Assembly (NCBI GenBank): GCA_913061385.1
Contig: CAJXTM010000075.1
Location: 1-9,731 of the forward strand
Length of the DNA: 9,731 nucleotides
Origin: an uncultured Rhodopirellula sp.
GTDB taxonomy: Bacteria; Planctomycetota; Planctomycetia; Pirellulales; Pirellulaceae
Direction: 5' to 3'
Positions 1 through 7,081 of the stretch are shown in pieces. The first letter of the stretch is position 1. Each line of letters starts with the position of its first letter. The position numbers and the translations under genes are program-made. The notes beneath the pieces were generated by a model that was not told the DNA's origin, made no database searches, and saw only the letters and a program-made list of their open reading frames with translations.

Positions 1-44
1 CACGTAAGGAGTCGTCGGCAGCGTCAGATGTGTATAAGAGACAG
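1..44 (+). other. Nextera i5 sequencing adapter (artefact)
   Basis: This is library adapter, not genomic DNA. In order it holds the last 3 bases of the P5 segment (1-3), the 8-base index GTAAGGAG (4-11, matching Nextera i5 index 505 from memory), the read-1 primer part TCGTCGGCAGCGTC (12-25) and the 19-bp Tn5 mosaic end AGATGTGTATAAGAGACAG (26-44). Genomic sequence begins at 45. The same element occurs inverted at the right end. Confidence 0.98.
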
Positions 45-1138
45 GTGTTGCCTGCGTGTTTATTGTGGTTAACTTCCAAGTCACCGTGTGCGTCCCAGTT
101 GGCATCATTGTGTGACCCACCGCTGTACAACTGAATGAATCGTACGCCGCGTTGCACAAGACGTCGAGCCATCAGGCAGCGGGTACCAAAATCACGGGTT
201 CGGTCATTGTTGATCCCGTACATTTCGAGAGTTGCAGCATCCTCTGTAGCCAGATCGACCGCTTCGGGTGCAGTACTCTGCATCTTGTAGGCCAACTCGT
301 AACTAGCAATGCGAGAAGCCAAATCGCTGTTCCCCTGACGCTTTGCCAAGTGTTGTGAATTTGCATTCTGAATCGAATCGAGCAAACGCCGCTGCACATC
401 TGCGCTCATATCCTCGGGTCGAGCCAAGTCAAGAATTGGCGCTCCCTTGCTTCGGAAGACGGTGCCTTGATACGTAGCCGGCATGTATCCGCTGCTCCAG
501 TTCTTCGCCCCACTAATCGGGCCTCCGGAAGGATCCAACATCACAACGAATCCGGGCAGGTTCTCATTCACACTGCCCAATCCATAATTCACCCACGATC
601 CAAGTGCAGGACTTCCGGACAACACCTTTCCGCTATTCATCATCAACATAGCTGAGCCATGAATCGGCGAGTCCGCCGTCATGGAGTGCAGGAAAGCGAT
701 GTCATCCACATGCTTCGCGACGTTTGGAAACAAAGTACTGACGGACTTTCCGCACTCACCGTAGTTGTCGAATTCCCATCTCGGCTCAACAATCCGCCCG
801 CCGGTCCGGTGTCCACCGCGCCCAAACGTCTTTACATCAACGGTTTTTCCATCCATGCCTTTCATGGCTGGTTTCTGATCAAAGGTATCGATGTGACTGG
901 GTCCACCGTACATGAACAGGAATATCACCGACTTTGCTTTGGGAGCAAAGTGAGGCGGTTTGGCGGCGAGTGGATTGGCGTAGACGTCATCAGCCGCATT
1001 AGCAGAGCCATCAAAGAAACCGTCTTTTGAGAGCATCGACGTCATTGCAGCGGCGCCAAATCCGCCACCTGTTTGCCAAAGAAATTCACGACGGGTCCGT
1101 CCGCAAAAATTTCCGCTGCGTTTCTTTTGGTTTGCCAT
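45..1138 (-). CDS. DUF1501 family protein, C-terminus cut off
   Basis: This frame is open from ATG at 1138 to the insert edge, giving 364 residues. DUF1501 proteins are usually somewhat over 400 residues, so the C-terminus is probably missing. Residues 14-31 form a twin-arginine (Tat) signal: R16-R17, then EFLW, then a Gly/Ala-rich stretch. The family signature FLFMYGGPSHIDTFD lies at about 73-87, GSWVNYGLGS follows in mid-protein, and a metal-site-like WDAH motif is at 348-351. DUF1501 belongs to the alkaline phosphatase/sulfatase-like fold; its reaction is not established. The start has only a weak purine stretch upstream, but the Tat signal directly after it supports the choice. It lies 87 bp downstream of the PSD1-family gene on the same strand, the usual planctomycete pairing, and is probably co-transcribed. 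Export by Tat to the periplasm-like space is inferred. Confidence 0.93.
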
Positions 1139-1225
1139 GATCGTTCTCGTGTTATTTTTCAGCTGCCGGGGAAAGCATTAGTTTGGGTATTGTCAGGCAG
1201 TTGTGTCCTGACATTTACGGGGTGC

Positions 1226-3688
1226 CTAATCGATGAAGAGAAATTCATTCCAATTCATCACGGTCAAACAATACAATTCGACAGCACGCTGTCGTGATAA
1301 TTTATCCGTCGTTTCCAACGTTGTGATCAATTCATTGCCGCTGGCAACTTCTGTTTCCGTAGCCTCTCGCGACAACACATTGGCGATCACCCGCCGAACA
1401 AATTCGTTGTTATCAAGATCAGCACCACCAACCGAGCTGGTCAACCGTTTTGCCTGCTCATGAACAAACTTGCTGTTGAGCAAAGCCAGTGCCTGCCCCG
1501 GTTGCAACGTGACAAACCTGTCTTCACAGGTCAGGTCAGGATCGGGGAAATCAAAGGCGGTCAGAATGGGTGTCAACAAAGATCGCTTCACATGAATGTA
1601 GACTGACCGTCGATTTCTTTCCTGCTCAGATGAGTTGCCCCAACCAGCACCAGGCCGTGATTGACCAGCTAGAACCTCACGCGATAGCGATGGATAGAAA
1701 CTTGGTCCGTATGTCTGACGATTCAGCGAACCATTGATCGCAAGGATGGTGTCACGCACCTCTTCGGCACTCAGGCGTCGTGGATCAAAACGCCACAACG
1801 AATCGTTACCAGGATCTGATTTCAAGCCATCTGTTTGTCCGGCAGATGACATCTGATAGGCACGACTTGACATGATCAGGCGATGAAAATCCTTGAGCTT
1901 CCAATCACCGGCAATCAACTGCTGAGCAAGCCAGTCCAGCAGGGCAGGGTGTGTAGGGGGAACCCCTAGTTTTCCAAAGTTGTTGCTGCTTCGTACGATG
2001 CCTCGTCCAAAGTGGAACTGCCAGACACGGTTGGCCATCACTCTGGCCGTCAAACGGTTCTCATCGCTCGTGATCCAGTCTGCCAACACTCGACGACGAC
2101 CCGCGCTCTTCTCATTACCTTTAAAGGAAGAGGCATTCGGTGCAGGAGACTCAAAGATGCCTGGAAAGTCTGGTTCAACAGGATCCGCAGGTGAGTGTGG
2201 ATTGCCACGAAACAGAACAAAGGTCTGCTCAGGCTTCGGCATACACTTCGCCAAGCCCATCACCATCTCGCGTTGAGGCAGAGCCTTGCCCTCCTTGAGA
2301 GTATCAGCCAGCTGCTTTTGCAAATCTTTATACTTTTTCCAATCATCTTCGCTCAGATTGTCTTTCAGTTTCTCTTTCAAAACGCGATTTCGGTCCCGCT
2401 TGGGCCCCTCGGTCGCCCGCTGATCCGGAGCTGACATTTTGACAATGCCTGACTGCTCGACTTTCCGTATTTCTGTTTCCAGACGGCGTTTGGTTTCGTC
2501 GTTGCTGCGGTATTTTTGATTCAGTTCCTCAGACGAGACATCAATCTGGTTATTGGAACGCTGATCACCTCGGTGACCCCAGCGTGTCACATCTCCCATC
2601 ATGGCGAGAAAACTGTAGTAGTCCTTTTGTGAAATCGGATCAATCTTGTGGTCATGACACCGTGCACAGTTCAAAGTCAAACCGAGCATTGCTTGCCCGG
2701 TCGTCATGATAATGTCGTCCATGTCGTCAAAACGCGCTAACAGCGGGTCTGCTGGCTCATCATCCCAAATGCCAAGCCGGTAGTACCCGGTGGCAGTCAA
2801 TGATTCTGTCGTCACTTCATCAAGTTCATCTCCGGCCAACTGTTCGGTGAGGAATTGATCATATGGTTTGTCGTCATTGAACGACTTGATGACGTAGTCG
2901 CGATACTTCCAAGCATTTGGTTTGGCACCATCACGTTCGTAGGAATTAGTTTCGGCAAAGCGAACCAGATCCAACCAATGGCGTCCCCAGCGTTCGCCGT
3001 AGTGCGATGATTCAAGCAATCGGTCAACCACTTTCTCGAACGCCTTCGGATCGGGATCCTCAACAAACTGCTCCACTTCTTCTGCAGAAGGTGGTAATCC
3101 TGTGAGGTCGAAATAGGCGCGGCGAATCAGATCCGCGCGATCAGCCATCGGATTGGGTTTCAAACCAGCTTTGGCAACTGCTGAATAAACAAACTTATCA
3201 ATGGGATTCTTGTTCCACTGGGCATCGTCCACCGTGGGTGGCTCAGGATTCTGCATCGGTTTGAAGGCCCAGTGCTGCTGCCATTTTGCACCCTGCTGAA
3301 TCCAACGCTTCAACAAGTCCACTTCTTCTGGTGATAGCCGCTTACCCTCCGGCGGCATCTGCTCGTCTTCTATTTGAGATGTCACTCGAGCCAACAGAAC
3401 GCTCGCGTCTACATCTCCCGCAACGATAGCATGCTCGCCGGAATCCGCCTCAGCAAAGGCATCCTCTTGGCTTGTGAACCGAAGCCCACCCTCGGCTTCA
3501 TCTGGGCCGTGGCAGGCGAAACAACGCTTCGCAAGGATTGGCTGTATCTGCCTGGAAAAATCAACGTCCTGCTTTGTTCCGTTGGTCTGCCCGGAACAAG
3601 GCGAAGCCAACACGGAAATCAACCCAACGGACATCAGGAGCATGATCAATCGATGAGTCGAAAGCAGCTTTGAAAGCGAAGGCATCAT
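1226..3688 (-). CDS. Secreted PSD1 family c-type cytochrome (DUF1549/DUF1553)
   Basis: This is a complete 820-residue protein with the standard domain order of planctomycete PSD1 proteins. A signal peptide spans about 1-34. The PSCyt1 heme domain has CFACH at 56-60, with MPP at 111-113 as the likely distal heme ligand. DUF1549 (PSCyt2) covers about 162-370 and carries a second heme-binding-like motif, CARCH, at 341-345. A charged, probably coiled-coil helical stretch runs from about 385 to 470. DUF1553 (PSD1) covers about 530-790, and the C-terminus ends in the typical NEFLFID. Two adjacent ATG codons (3688 and 3685) could both start it; neither has a clear Shine-Dalgarno sequence. It should act outside the cytoplasmic membrane, with covalent heme suggesting electron transfer. 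The substrate is unknown. A XylR-type regulator is transcribed divergently across a 396-bp gap, which suggests substrate-dependent control. Confidence 0.95.
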   Translation of the reverse strand: MMPSLSKLLSTHRLIMLLMSVGLISVLASPCSGQTNGTKQDVDFSRQIQPILAKRCFACHGPDEAEGGLRFTSQEDAFAEADSGEHAIVAGDVDASVLLARVTSQIEDEQMPPEGKRLSPEEVDLLKRWIQQGAKWQQHWAFKPMQNPEPPTVDDAQWNKNPIDKFVYSAVAKAGLKPNPMADRADLIRRAYFDLTGLPPSAEEVEQFVEDPDPKAFEKVVDRLLESSHYGERWGRHWLDLVRFAETNSYERDGAKPNAWKYRDYVIKSFNDDKPYDQFLTEQLAGDELDEVTTESLTATGYYRLGIWDDEPADPLLARFDDMDDIIMTTGQAMLGLTLNCARCHDHKIDPISQKDYYSFLAMMGDVTRWGHRGDQRSNNQIDVSSEELNQKYRSNDETKRRLETEIRKVEQSGIVKMSAPDQRATEGPKRDRNRVLKEKLKDNLSEDDWKKYKDLQKQLADTLKEGKALPQREMVMGLAKCMPKPEQTFVLFRGNPHSPADPVEPDFPGIFESPAPNASSFKGNEKSAGRRRVLADWITSDENRLTARVMANRVWQFHFGRGIVRSSNNFGKLGVPPTHPALLDWLAQQLIAGDWKLKDFHRLIMSSRAYQMSSAGQTDGLKSDPGNDSLWRFDPRRLSAEEVRDTILAINGSLNRQTYGPSFYPSLSREVLAGQSRPGAGWGNSSEQERNRRSVYIHVKRSLLTPILTAFDFPDPDLTCEDRFVTLQPGQALALLNSKFVHEQAKRLTSSVGGADLDNNEFVRRVIANVLSREATETEVASGNELITTLETTDKLSRQRAVELYCLTVMNWNEFLFID

Positions 3689-3834
3689 GTGAATCTTGCA
3701 ACGGAGGGATACTTGCTGTCGAAGGCGGGTAAAGCATGAACCTACAGTAGAAAACTGGAGATCTAAACCTTTTACTCCCGTCGATCACAGATCTGGACAG
3801 GAAGTGTTCATTGTGACCGGTCTGTGCTGTAGTG

Positions 3835-3870
3835 CCAATGAGAACCAGCGTACTTCCAATTGAGAATTAT
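3835..3870 (+). promoter_or_regulatory. Tandem direct-repeat operator candidate
   Basis: Two same-strand copies occur: CCAATGAGAAC at 3835-3845 and CCAATTGAGAATTAT at 3856-3870. Their shared TGAGAA cores start at 3839 and 3861, 22 bp apart, about two helical turns. AraC-type DNA-binding domains are known to bind direct half-sites about 21 bp apart, as at araI1-I2. The neighbouring gene encodes such a domain, so this is the leading operator candidate. The assignment is inference. Confidence 0.45.
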
Positions 3871-3901
3871 TCCGCTGACACCACAAGGTAAATAAACGCC
3901 A

Positions 3902-3907
3902 ATTATA
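3902..3907 (-). promoter_or_regulatory. Possible -10 hexamer for the PSD1 gene
   Basis: The minus strand reads TATAAT, a perfect sigma-70-type -10 box, about 214 bp before the PSD1 start. The hexamer at 17-bp spacing is GGCAAA, a poor -35, so an activator would be needed if this is real. The tandem repeats at 3835-3870 would then lie just downstream and the copy at 3981-3994 upstream. Confidence 0.2.
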
Positions 3908-3980
3908 GGGTGTGATACACGCAATTTGCCTTCTTAATGACTAATTTCATCATTGCGGTTTTCCCAAACCAAAACTCACT

Positions 3981-3994
3981 CCATTGAGAATCAT
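3981..3994 (+). promoter_or_regulatory. Third operator-like repeat copy
   Basis: CCATTGAGAATCAT matches the copy at 3856-3870 over ATTGAGAAT(T/C)AT, 11 of 12 bases, 124 bp away in the same orientation. A degenerate second half-site, AATGAGGC, follows at 4002-4009, with its TGAG starting 19 bp after this one. It could be a distal regulator site, or autoregulatory for the gene starting at 4085. Confidence 0.35.
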
Positions 3995-4084
3995 CGTCTA
4001 GAATGAGGCAGATACATTCCATCCAGACATTTTTCGCATCGGTTCGGACGACCAACTTGCCCGTCTGAGAGAGCCTCACACACC

Positions 4085-5284
4085 ATGGTAGACCGCAAAC
4101 CTGATACGAAATTTCACACCAATCCCGGCGGAAAACAGCATCGGCCCCACGTGCTTCTGATTGTTGAGACGGCAATGTCCTTCGGACGCGGGGTACTGGA
4201 AGGCATTAGCCAATACTTGGTAGAGAATCCGCCGTGGTCCGTCCAACTCGACCTGCGAGAACTCATGGTGACGCCACCGGCTTGGTTAAAAAGTTGGGAT
4301 GGCGATGGAATCATCACTCGATCAACGACTCCAGAGATGGCGGCACTCATATCGAAATCCGGCATTCCAACTGTGAATCTCACCGATATTTACGGCGACC
4401 CGGGAATTCCCTCGATTTGGAATGATCACGATGCCATCGGGCAACTCGCAGCCGAACACCTGCTGCAAAGAGGTTTGCAATATTTTGGCTTTTGTGGTTT
4501 CACCAACCATCATTGGTCAGAAGCAAGACATCGAGGTTTTAAAAATCACCTGCGTCAACATGATGCCGACGTCCTGTTTCACAGTTCCGACTGGGCACAA
4601 GCCAGACGCACTGGATGGGAAACGCAACAAGCCAAAATAGTTCAATGGTTGCTCGATCTTCCCAAACCAATCGGGGTGCTGGCATGCAACGATTTTCGAG
4701 GCCAGCATGTTCTCGAAGCCTGCCGCGTGGCACAAATCTCTGTTCCAGATCAGGTTGCCGTAATCGGAGTCGATAATGATCAGGTCATCTGCGATTTTTG
4801 CCAGCCTTCGCTATCGAGCGTGATCCCGGCAGCTGATCGCATCGGCTTTGAAGCCGCTCGCATGCTAGACCAGTTGATGCGAAACGAGGAACCCATCGAG
4901 CGACATGTCAAAATTGCTCCCATCGGGATCGCAGCAAGACAATCCACTGACGTGATGACGATTGATGATGCAGAAGTCGTCGCCGCATTGAAAATCATTC
5001 GCGAGCGCGCCTGCGATGGTCTCGCTGTCGCTGAAATTCTTGAAACAATTCCTATCGCACGCAGCTCACTCGAACGACGATTCAAGAAATTTATCGGACG
5101 CTCACCGCAAGCAGAAATCAGAAATGTCCAAATGAAACGAGCGCAACAGTTACTGAGAGAAACCAAATTGCCCTTGTTTCAGGTTGCCAGCCTGACTGGA
5201 TTCAAACATTCAGAATATTTCAGCGTGGTATTCAAACGCGAAACCGGGCAAACACCAGGCCAATACCGGTGTCGGCTTCCTTAA
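4085..5284 (+). CDS. XylR-type AraC family transcriptional regulator
   Basis: This complete 399-residue protein matches the length and architecture of E. coli XylR (about 390 residues). Residues 21-285 form a LacI/periplasmic-binding-protein-like sensor: HVLLIVETAMSFGRGVLEGI near the start, CNDFRGQHVLEAC at 201-213, and VPDQVAVIGVDND at 220-232. Residues 295-396 are an AraC-type double helix-turn-helix, with the family signature in the second half (FQVASLTGFKHSEYFSVVFKRETGQTPGQYR, given here as residues 365-395 in two parts: FQVASLTGFKHSEYF and SVVFKRETGQTPGQYR). Such proteins bind a small ligand, often a sugar, and then control promoters through tandem half-sites. The ATG at 4085 gives a short charged leader before the sensor; upstream there is only a weak GAGAG. 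Divergence from the PSD1-DUF1501 pair suggests that pair is its target. The ligand cannot be predicted, and xylose is not implied. Confidence 0.93.
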   Translation: MVDRKPDTKFHTNPGGKQHRPHVLLIVETAMSFGRGVLEGISQYLVENPPWSVQLDLRELMVTPPAWLKSWDGDGIITRSTTPEMAALISKSGIPTVNLTDIYGDPGIPSIWNDHDAIGQLAAEHLLQRGLQYFGFCGFTNHHWSEARHRGFKNHLRQHDADVLFHSSDWAQARRTGWETQQAKIVQWLLDLPKPIGVLACNDFRGQHVLEACRVAQISVPDQVAVIGVDNDQVICDFCQPSLSSVIPAADRIGFEAARMLDQLMRNEEPIERHVKIAPIGIAARQSTDVMTIDDAEVVAALKIIRERACDGLAVAEILETIPIARSSLERRFKKFIGRSPQAEIRNVQMKRAQQLLRETKLPLFQVASLTGFKHSEYFSVVFKRETGQTPGQYRCRLP

Positions 5285-5295
5285 GTAAGGAAGCC
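5274..5295. terminator. Perfect inverted repeat over the regulator's stop codon
   Basis: The arms GGCTTCCTTA (5274-5283) and TAAGGAAGCC (5286-5295) are perfectly complementary. As RNA this gives a 9-bp stem with an AAGT loop. The TAA stop (5282-5284) lies in the apex. There is no T tract on either side, so a canonical intrinsic terminator is not shown. It may be a 3'-end stabilising hairpin or a factor-assisted terminator. Confidence 0.4.
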
Positions 5296-5549
5296 AGTTG
5301 ATTCGCTGCGGTGTTGATTCGTTCAACAAGAGGCGAACATTTTAAGGGGTCCGTTTCCGTCAAAACTCTCGCATCACAGCAGACCACGATACCCGACTTT
5401 CGAGCCAATGAACCTGCAACCTGTTGCTTGCCAGCCTTGAAACGGAATGCTAGCAACTGACTCTTTTGATGTTCACGGCAGAAGGCGTTACCTCTATAAA
5501 TGTTGGGACGTGCGTGTGGGTAATGCCTCGGCCTCTGGATACTGCTGGA

Positions 5550-6239
5550 ATGAAAAAACTGACTCCCTGGCTGGCAGGGTTCTTTGTATTAACGCTTCGA
5601 CTCACTTGCCGATTTCGCTATAACAATGACCCCCGACAGTTGCTGAATCGAGACGGCATCAATCATCTGGTCGCGGGCTATCACGCCGTCCAGATTGCAG
5701 GTGTTCTGGGAGCCGAACCGGGTGTTGGAACGATGGTGTCACGATCCAAGGATGGTGAACTGGTCGTGCCGGGCTTGAAGTTAATCGGCCACGTGCCATT
5801 ACGGGGCAGCAGCGGATCATCCGACAAGGGCGGTTTGGCAGCTCTGCAAGTTTTGGTCGAATATGTCCGCGGCGGAAAACCGGTCATGCTGACAGTGGAC
5901 GGTCCCCGTGGTCCTCGTGGCAAAGCTCACAAAGGCATCAGCCTGCTAGCTCGGAAGACCAAAACGCCGATTGTAGGCGTGCTGGCCATCCCAACACGAC
6001 GCTGGATTCTTTCTAACACATGGGATCGCTTGCAGATCCCAAAACCATTTTGCACGATCGATTATTACTTCAGTGATTTGATTTACCCCGAGCGTGGCGA
6101 GTCACTCAGCGACCTGACACAACGCATCGAGATTGCGTTGGATGAGTTGGAAAAGGAGCACGACCCTGATGAGGGATATCGTGAACGCCCCCAACGCCGC
6201 TCCCAACGCCAGAGCGTTTCGGCTCAAAAAGCTGCCTAA
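5550..6239 (+). CDS. DUF374 family lysophospholipid acyltransferase-like protein
   Basis: Counted from ATG at 5550 the protein has 229 residues. A hydrophobic N-terminus (KLTPWLAGFFVLTLRLTCRF, about 3-22) suggests membrane attachment. The DUF374 hallmarks follow: YHA at 44-46 in place of the more usual WHG, SRSKDGELVVPGLKLIG at 64-80, the RGSS block at 85-88, and VDGPRGPRG at 116-124. The C-terminal 25 residues are Arg/Gln-rich and probably disordered. The family is related to acyltransferases that load acyl chains onto lysophospholipid or lipid A-type acceptors at the inner membrane; the exact acceptor is unknown. The frame is open upstream, with ATGs at 5466 and 5523. I prefer 5550 because family similarity begins there, but no Shine-Dalgarno sequence decides it. 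No neighbour points to a particular lipid pathway. Confidence 0.87.
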   Translation: MKKLTPWLAGFFVLTLRLTCRFRYNNDPRQLLNRDGINHLVAGYHAVQIAGVLGAEPGVGTMVSRSKDGELVVPGLKLIGHVPLRGSSGSSDKGGLAALQVLVEYVRGGKPVMLTVDGPRGPRGKAHKGISLLARKTKTPIVGVLAIPTRRWILSNTWDRLQIPKPFCTIDYYFSDLIYPERGESLSDLTQRIEIALDELEKEHDPDEGYRERPQRRSQRQSVSAQKAA

Positions 6240-6420
6240 GTCGCGGCTGTTGTTGCGAGATAGATTCAAAGATCTGGTGGAACAGATGTAGCGTGATCCC
6301 CAGCGGGAACACCGTTCATCCACTTTACAAAAGAAGAGCGCCTACGGTCTTGGGTGAATCGGTCTGATTTGGTCGCTTGCCCGGCATCACAAAGGCTCGA
6401 TCTTTGATATTATCCGCGTC

Positions 6421-6966
6421 ATGAACGCCCCAGAACACAATCCCGCCCCTCAAGCAGATTCGGCCACAACGATGCTTGAGGCTGCCATTGGGCAAATTAA
6501 ATTCGCCAGAGAATATTGTCTGGAGCTACTGGACCACACGCCAAATGAGCTTTGGTTCGAAATGCCAGTCGGCCTACCAACTCATATTGCTTGGCAAGTT
6601 GGTCATTTGACAGTCAGCCAGTATGGCCTGTTGATGTTTCGAATTCGGGGGCGCAGCCCTGATGATCTTGAGTTGATTCCAAGCCGTTTTCGCAAGGCTT
6701 ACAGTCGCAGTTCCCAACCCTCGCCAGATACGTCCCGACAACCGTCGGCAAGCGAACTGCGTGAGCGAATGGGGATCGTTTACGATCGCTCGTTGGCCGA
6801 ATTGGCGGCGATAGCACCCAAAACTCTTATGGAGCCGGTGGACATGCCATACGCGGCTTATCCGAATAAGTTAGGAGCGATTCTTTTCTGTCCGATCCAT
6901 GAACACACGCATATCGGGCAAATTGGCTTGTTAAGGCGTGCTCTTGGACTGGCCCCAGTCCGCTAG
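6421..6966 (+). CDS. DinB-like metal-binding four-helix protein
   Basis: This 181-residue protein has the size and motifs of the DinB/DUF664-type superfamily, four-helix bundles that hold a metal through three histidines. The likely ligands are H62 in IAWQVGHL and H160 and H164 in IHEHTHIGQIG, followed by a closing helix (LLRRALG). The central part (about 95-115) is Ser/Pro-rich and looks like a loop. Known relatives include thiol-dependent enzymes such as mycothiol- or bacillithiol-linked transferases, but many have no assigned reaction, and nothing here identifies a substrate. The ATG at 6421 has no Shine-Dalgarno sequence; the 181-bp gap before it suggests its own promoter. The name comes from Bacillus DinB and does not imply DNA polymerase IV. 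The stop lies inside a repeated GCTAGC element. Confidence 0.87.
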   Translation: MNAPEHNPAPQADSATTMLEAAIGQIKFAREYCLELLDHTPNELWFEMPVGLPTHIAWQVGHLTVSQYGLLMFRIRGRSPDDLELIPSRFRKAYSRSSQPSPDTSRQPSASELRERMGIVYDRSLAELAAIAPKTLMEPVDMPYAAYPNKLGAILFCPIHEHTHIGQIGLLRRALGLAPVR

Positions 6967-6987
6967 CTCATGCCGCTAGCCCAGTCC
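6946..6987. repeat. Compound inverted/direct repeat at the DinB-like gene's 3' end
   Basis: GGACTGG (6946-6952) can pair with CCAGTCC at 6955-6961 or with a second CCAGTCC at 6981-6987. Between these lie two GCTAGC palindromes (6962-6967 and 6975-6980) that can pair with each other. The TAG stop is in the first palindrome. The element permits two mutually exclusive folds. No T tract follows, so termination is unproven. Confidence 0.4.
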
Positions 6988-7065
6988 CGATTGGTAAGCT
7001 CCTCAACTTGCGAATCAAACTACCTTCAAGACGTGCAGTTCCACACCCCATGCATCCTCCGGCTA

Positions 7066-7074
7066 GAAAGAGAG
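7066..7074 (+). promoter_or_regulatory. Ribosome binding site deciding a TTG start
   Basis: GAAAGAGAG ends 7 bases before the TTG at 7082. It is one of the few Shine-Dalgarno-like stretches in the window. It supports the TTG because no ATG lies nearby in frame before the conserved N-terminal residues. Confidence 0.5.
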
Positions 7075-7081
7075 CTGCAAG

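Larger units (their letters stand above)
3689..4084. promoter_or_regulatory. Divergent control region, PSD1 gene / XylR-type gene
   Basis: This 396-bp gap separates two divergently transcribed genes and must hold both promoters. No frame in it looks coding. It contains three copies of a TGAGAA-centred site on the plus strand and a GTGT-GAT-ACAC inverted repeat at 3910-3920. A perfect TATAAT lies on the minus strand at 3907-3902. No convincing -35 hexamer sits at the right spacing for either direction, so transcription starts cannot be placed. Confidence 0.75.

Noticed and set aside
152..1030. Plus-strand frames of 62-123 codons
   Set aside because: They are shadows of the DUF1501 gene, which is open on the minus strand through the whole stretch with clear family motifs.
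5466..5549. N-terminal extension of the DUF374 protein (28 residues)
   Set aside because: Its sequence has no family similarity that I can see, and the hydrophobic N-terminus typical of the family begins at the later ATG. It cannot be fully excluded.
6408..6413. TATTAT as a -10 box for the DinB-like gene
   Set aside because: No -35-like hexamer lies 16-18 bp upstream, and it is only 8 bases from the start codon, leaving almost no leader.
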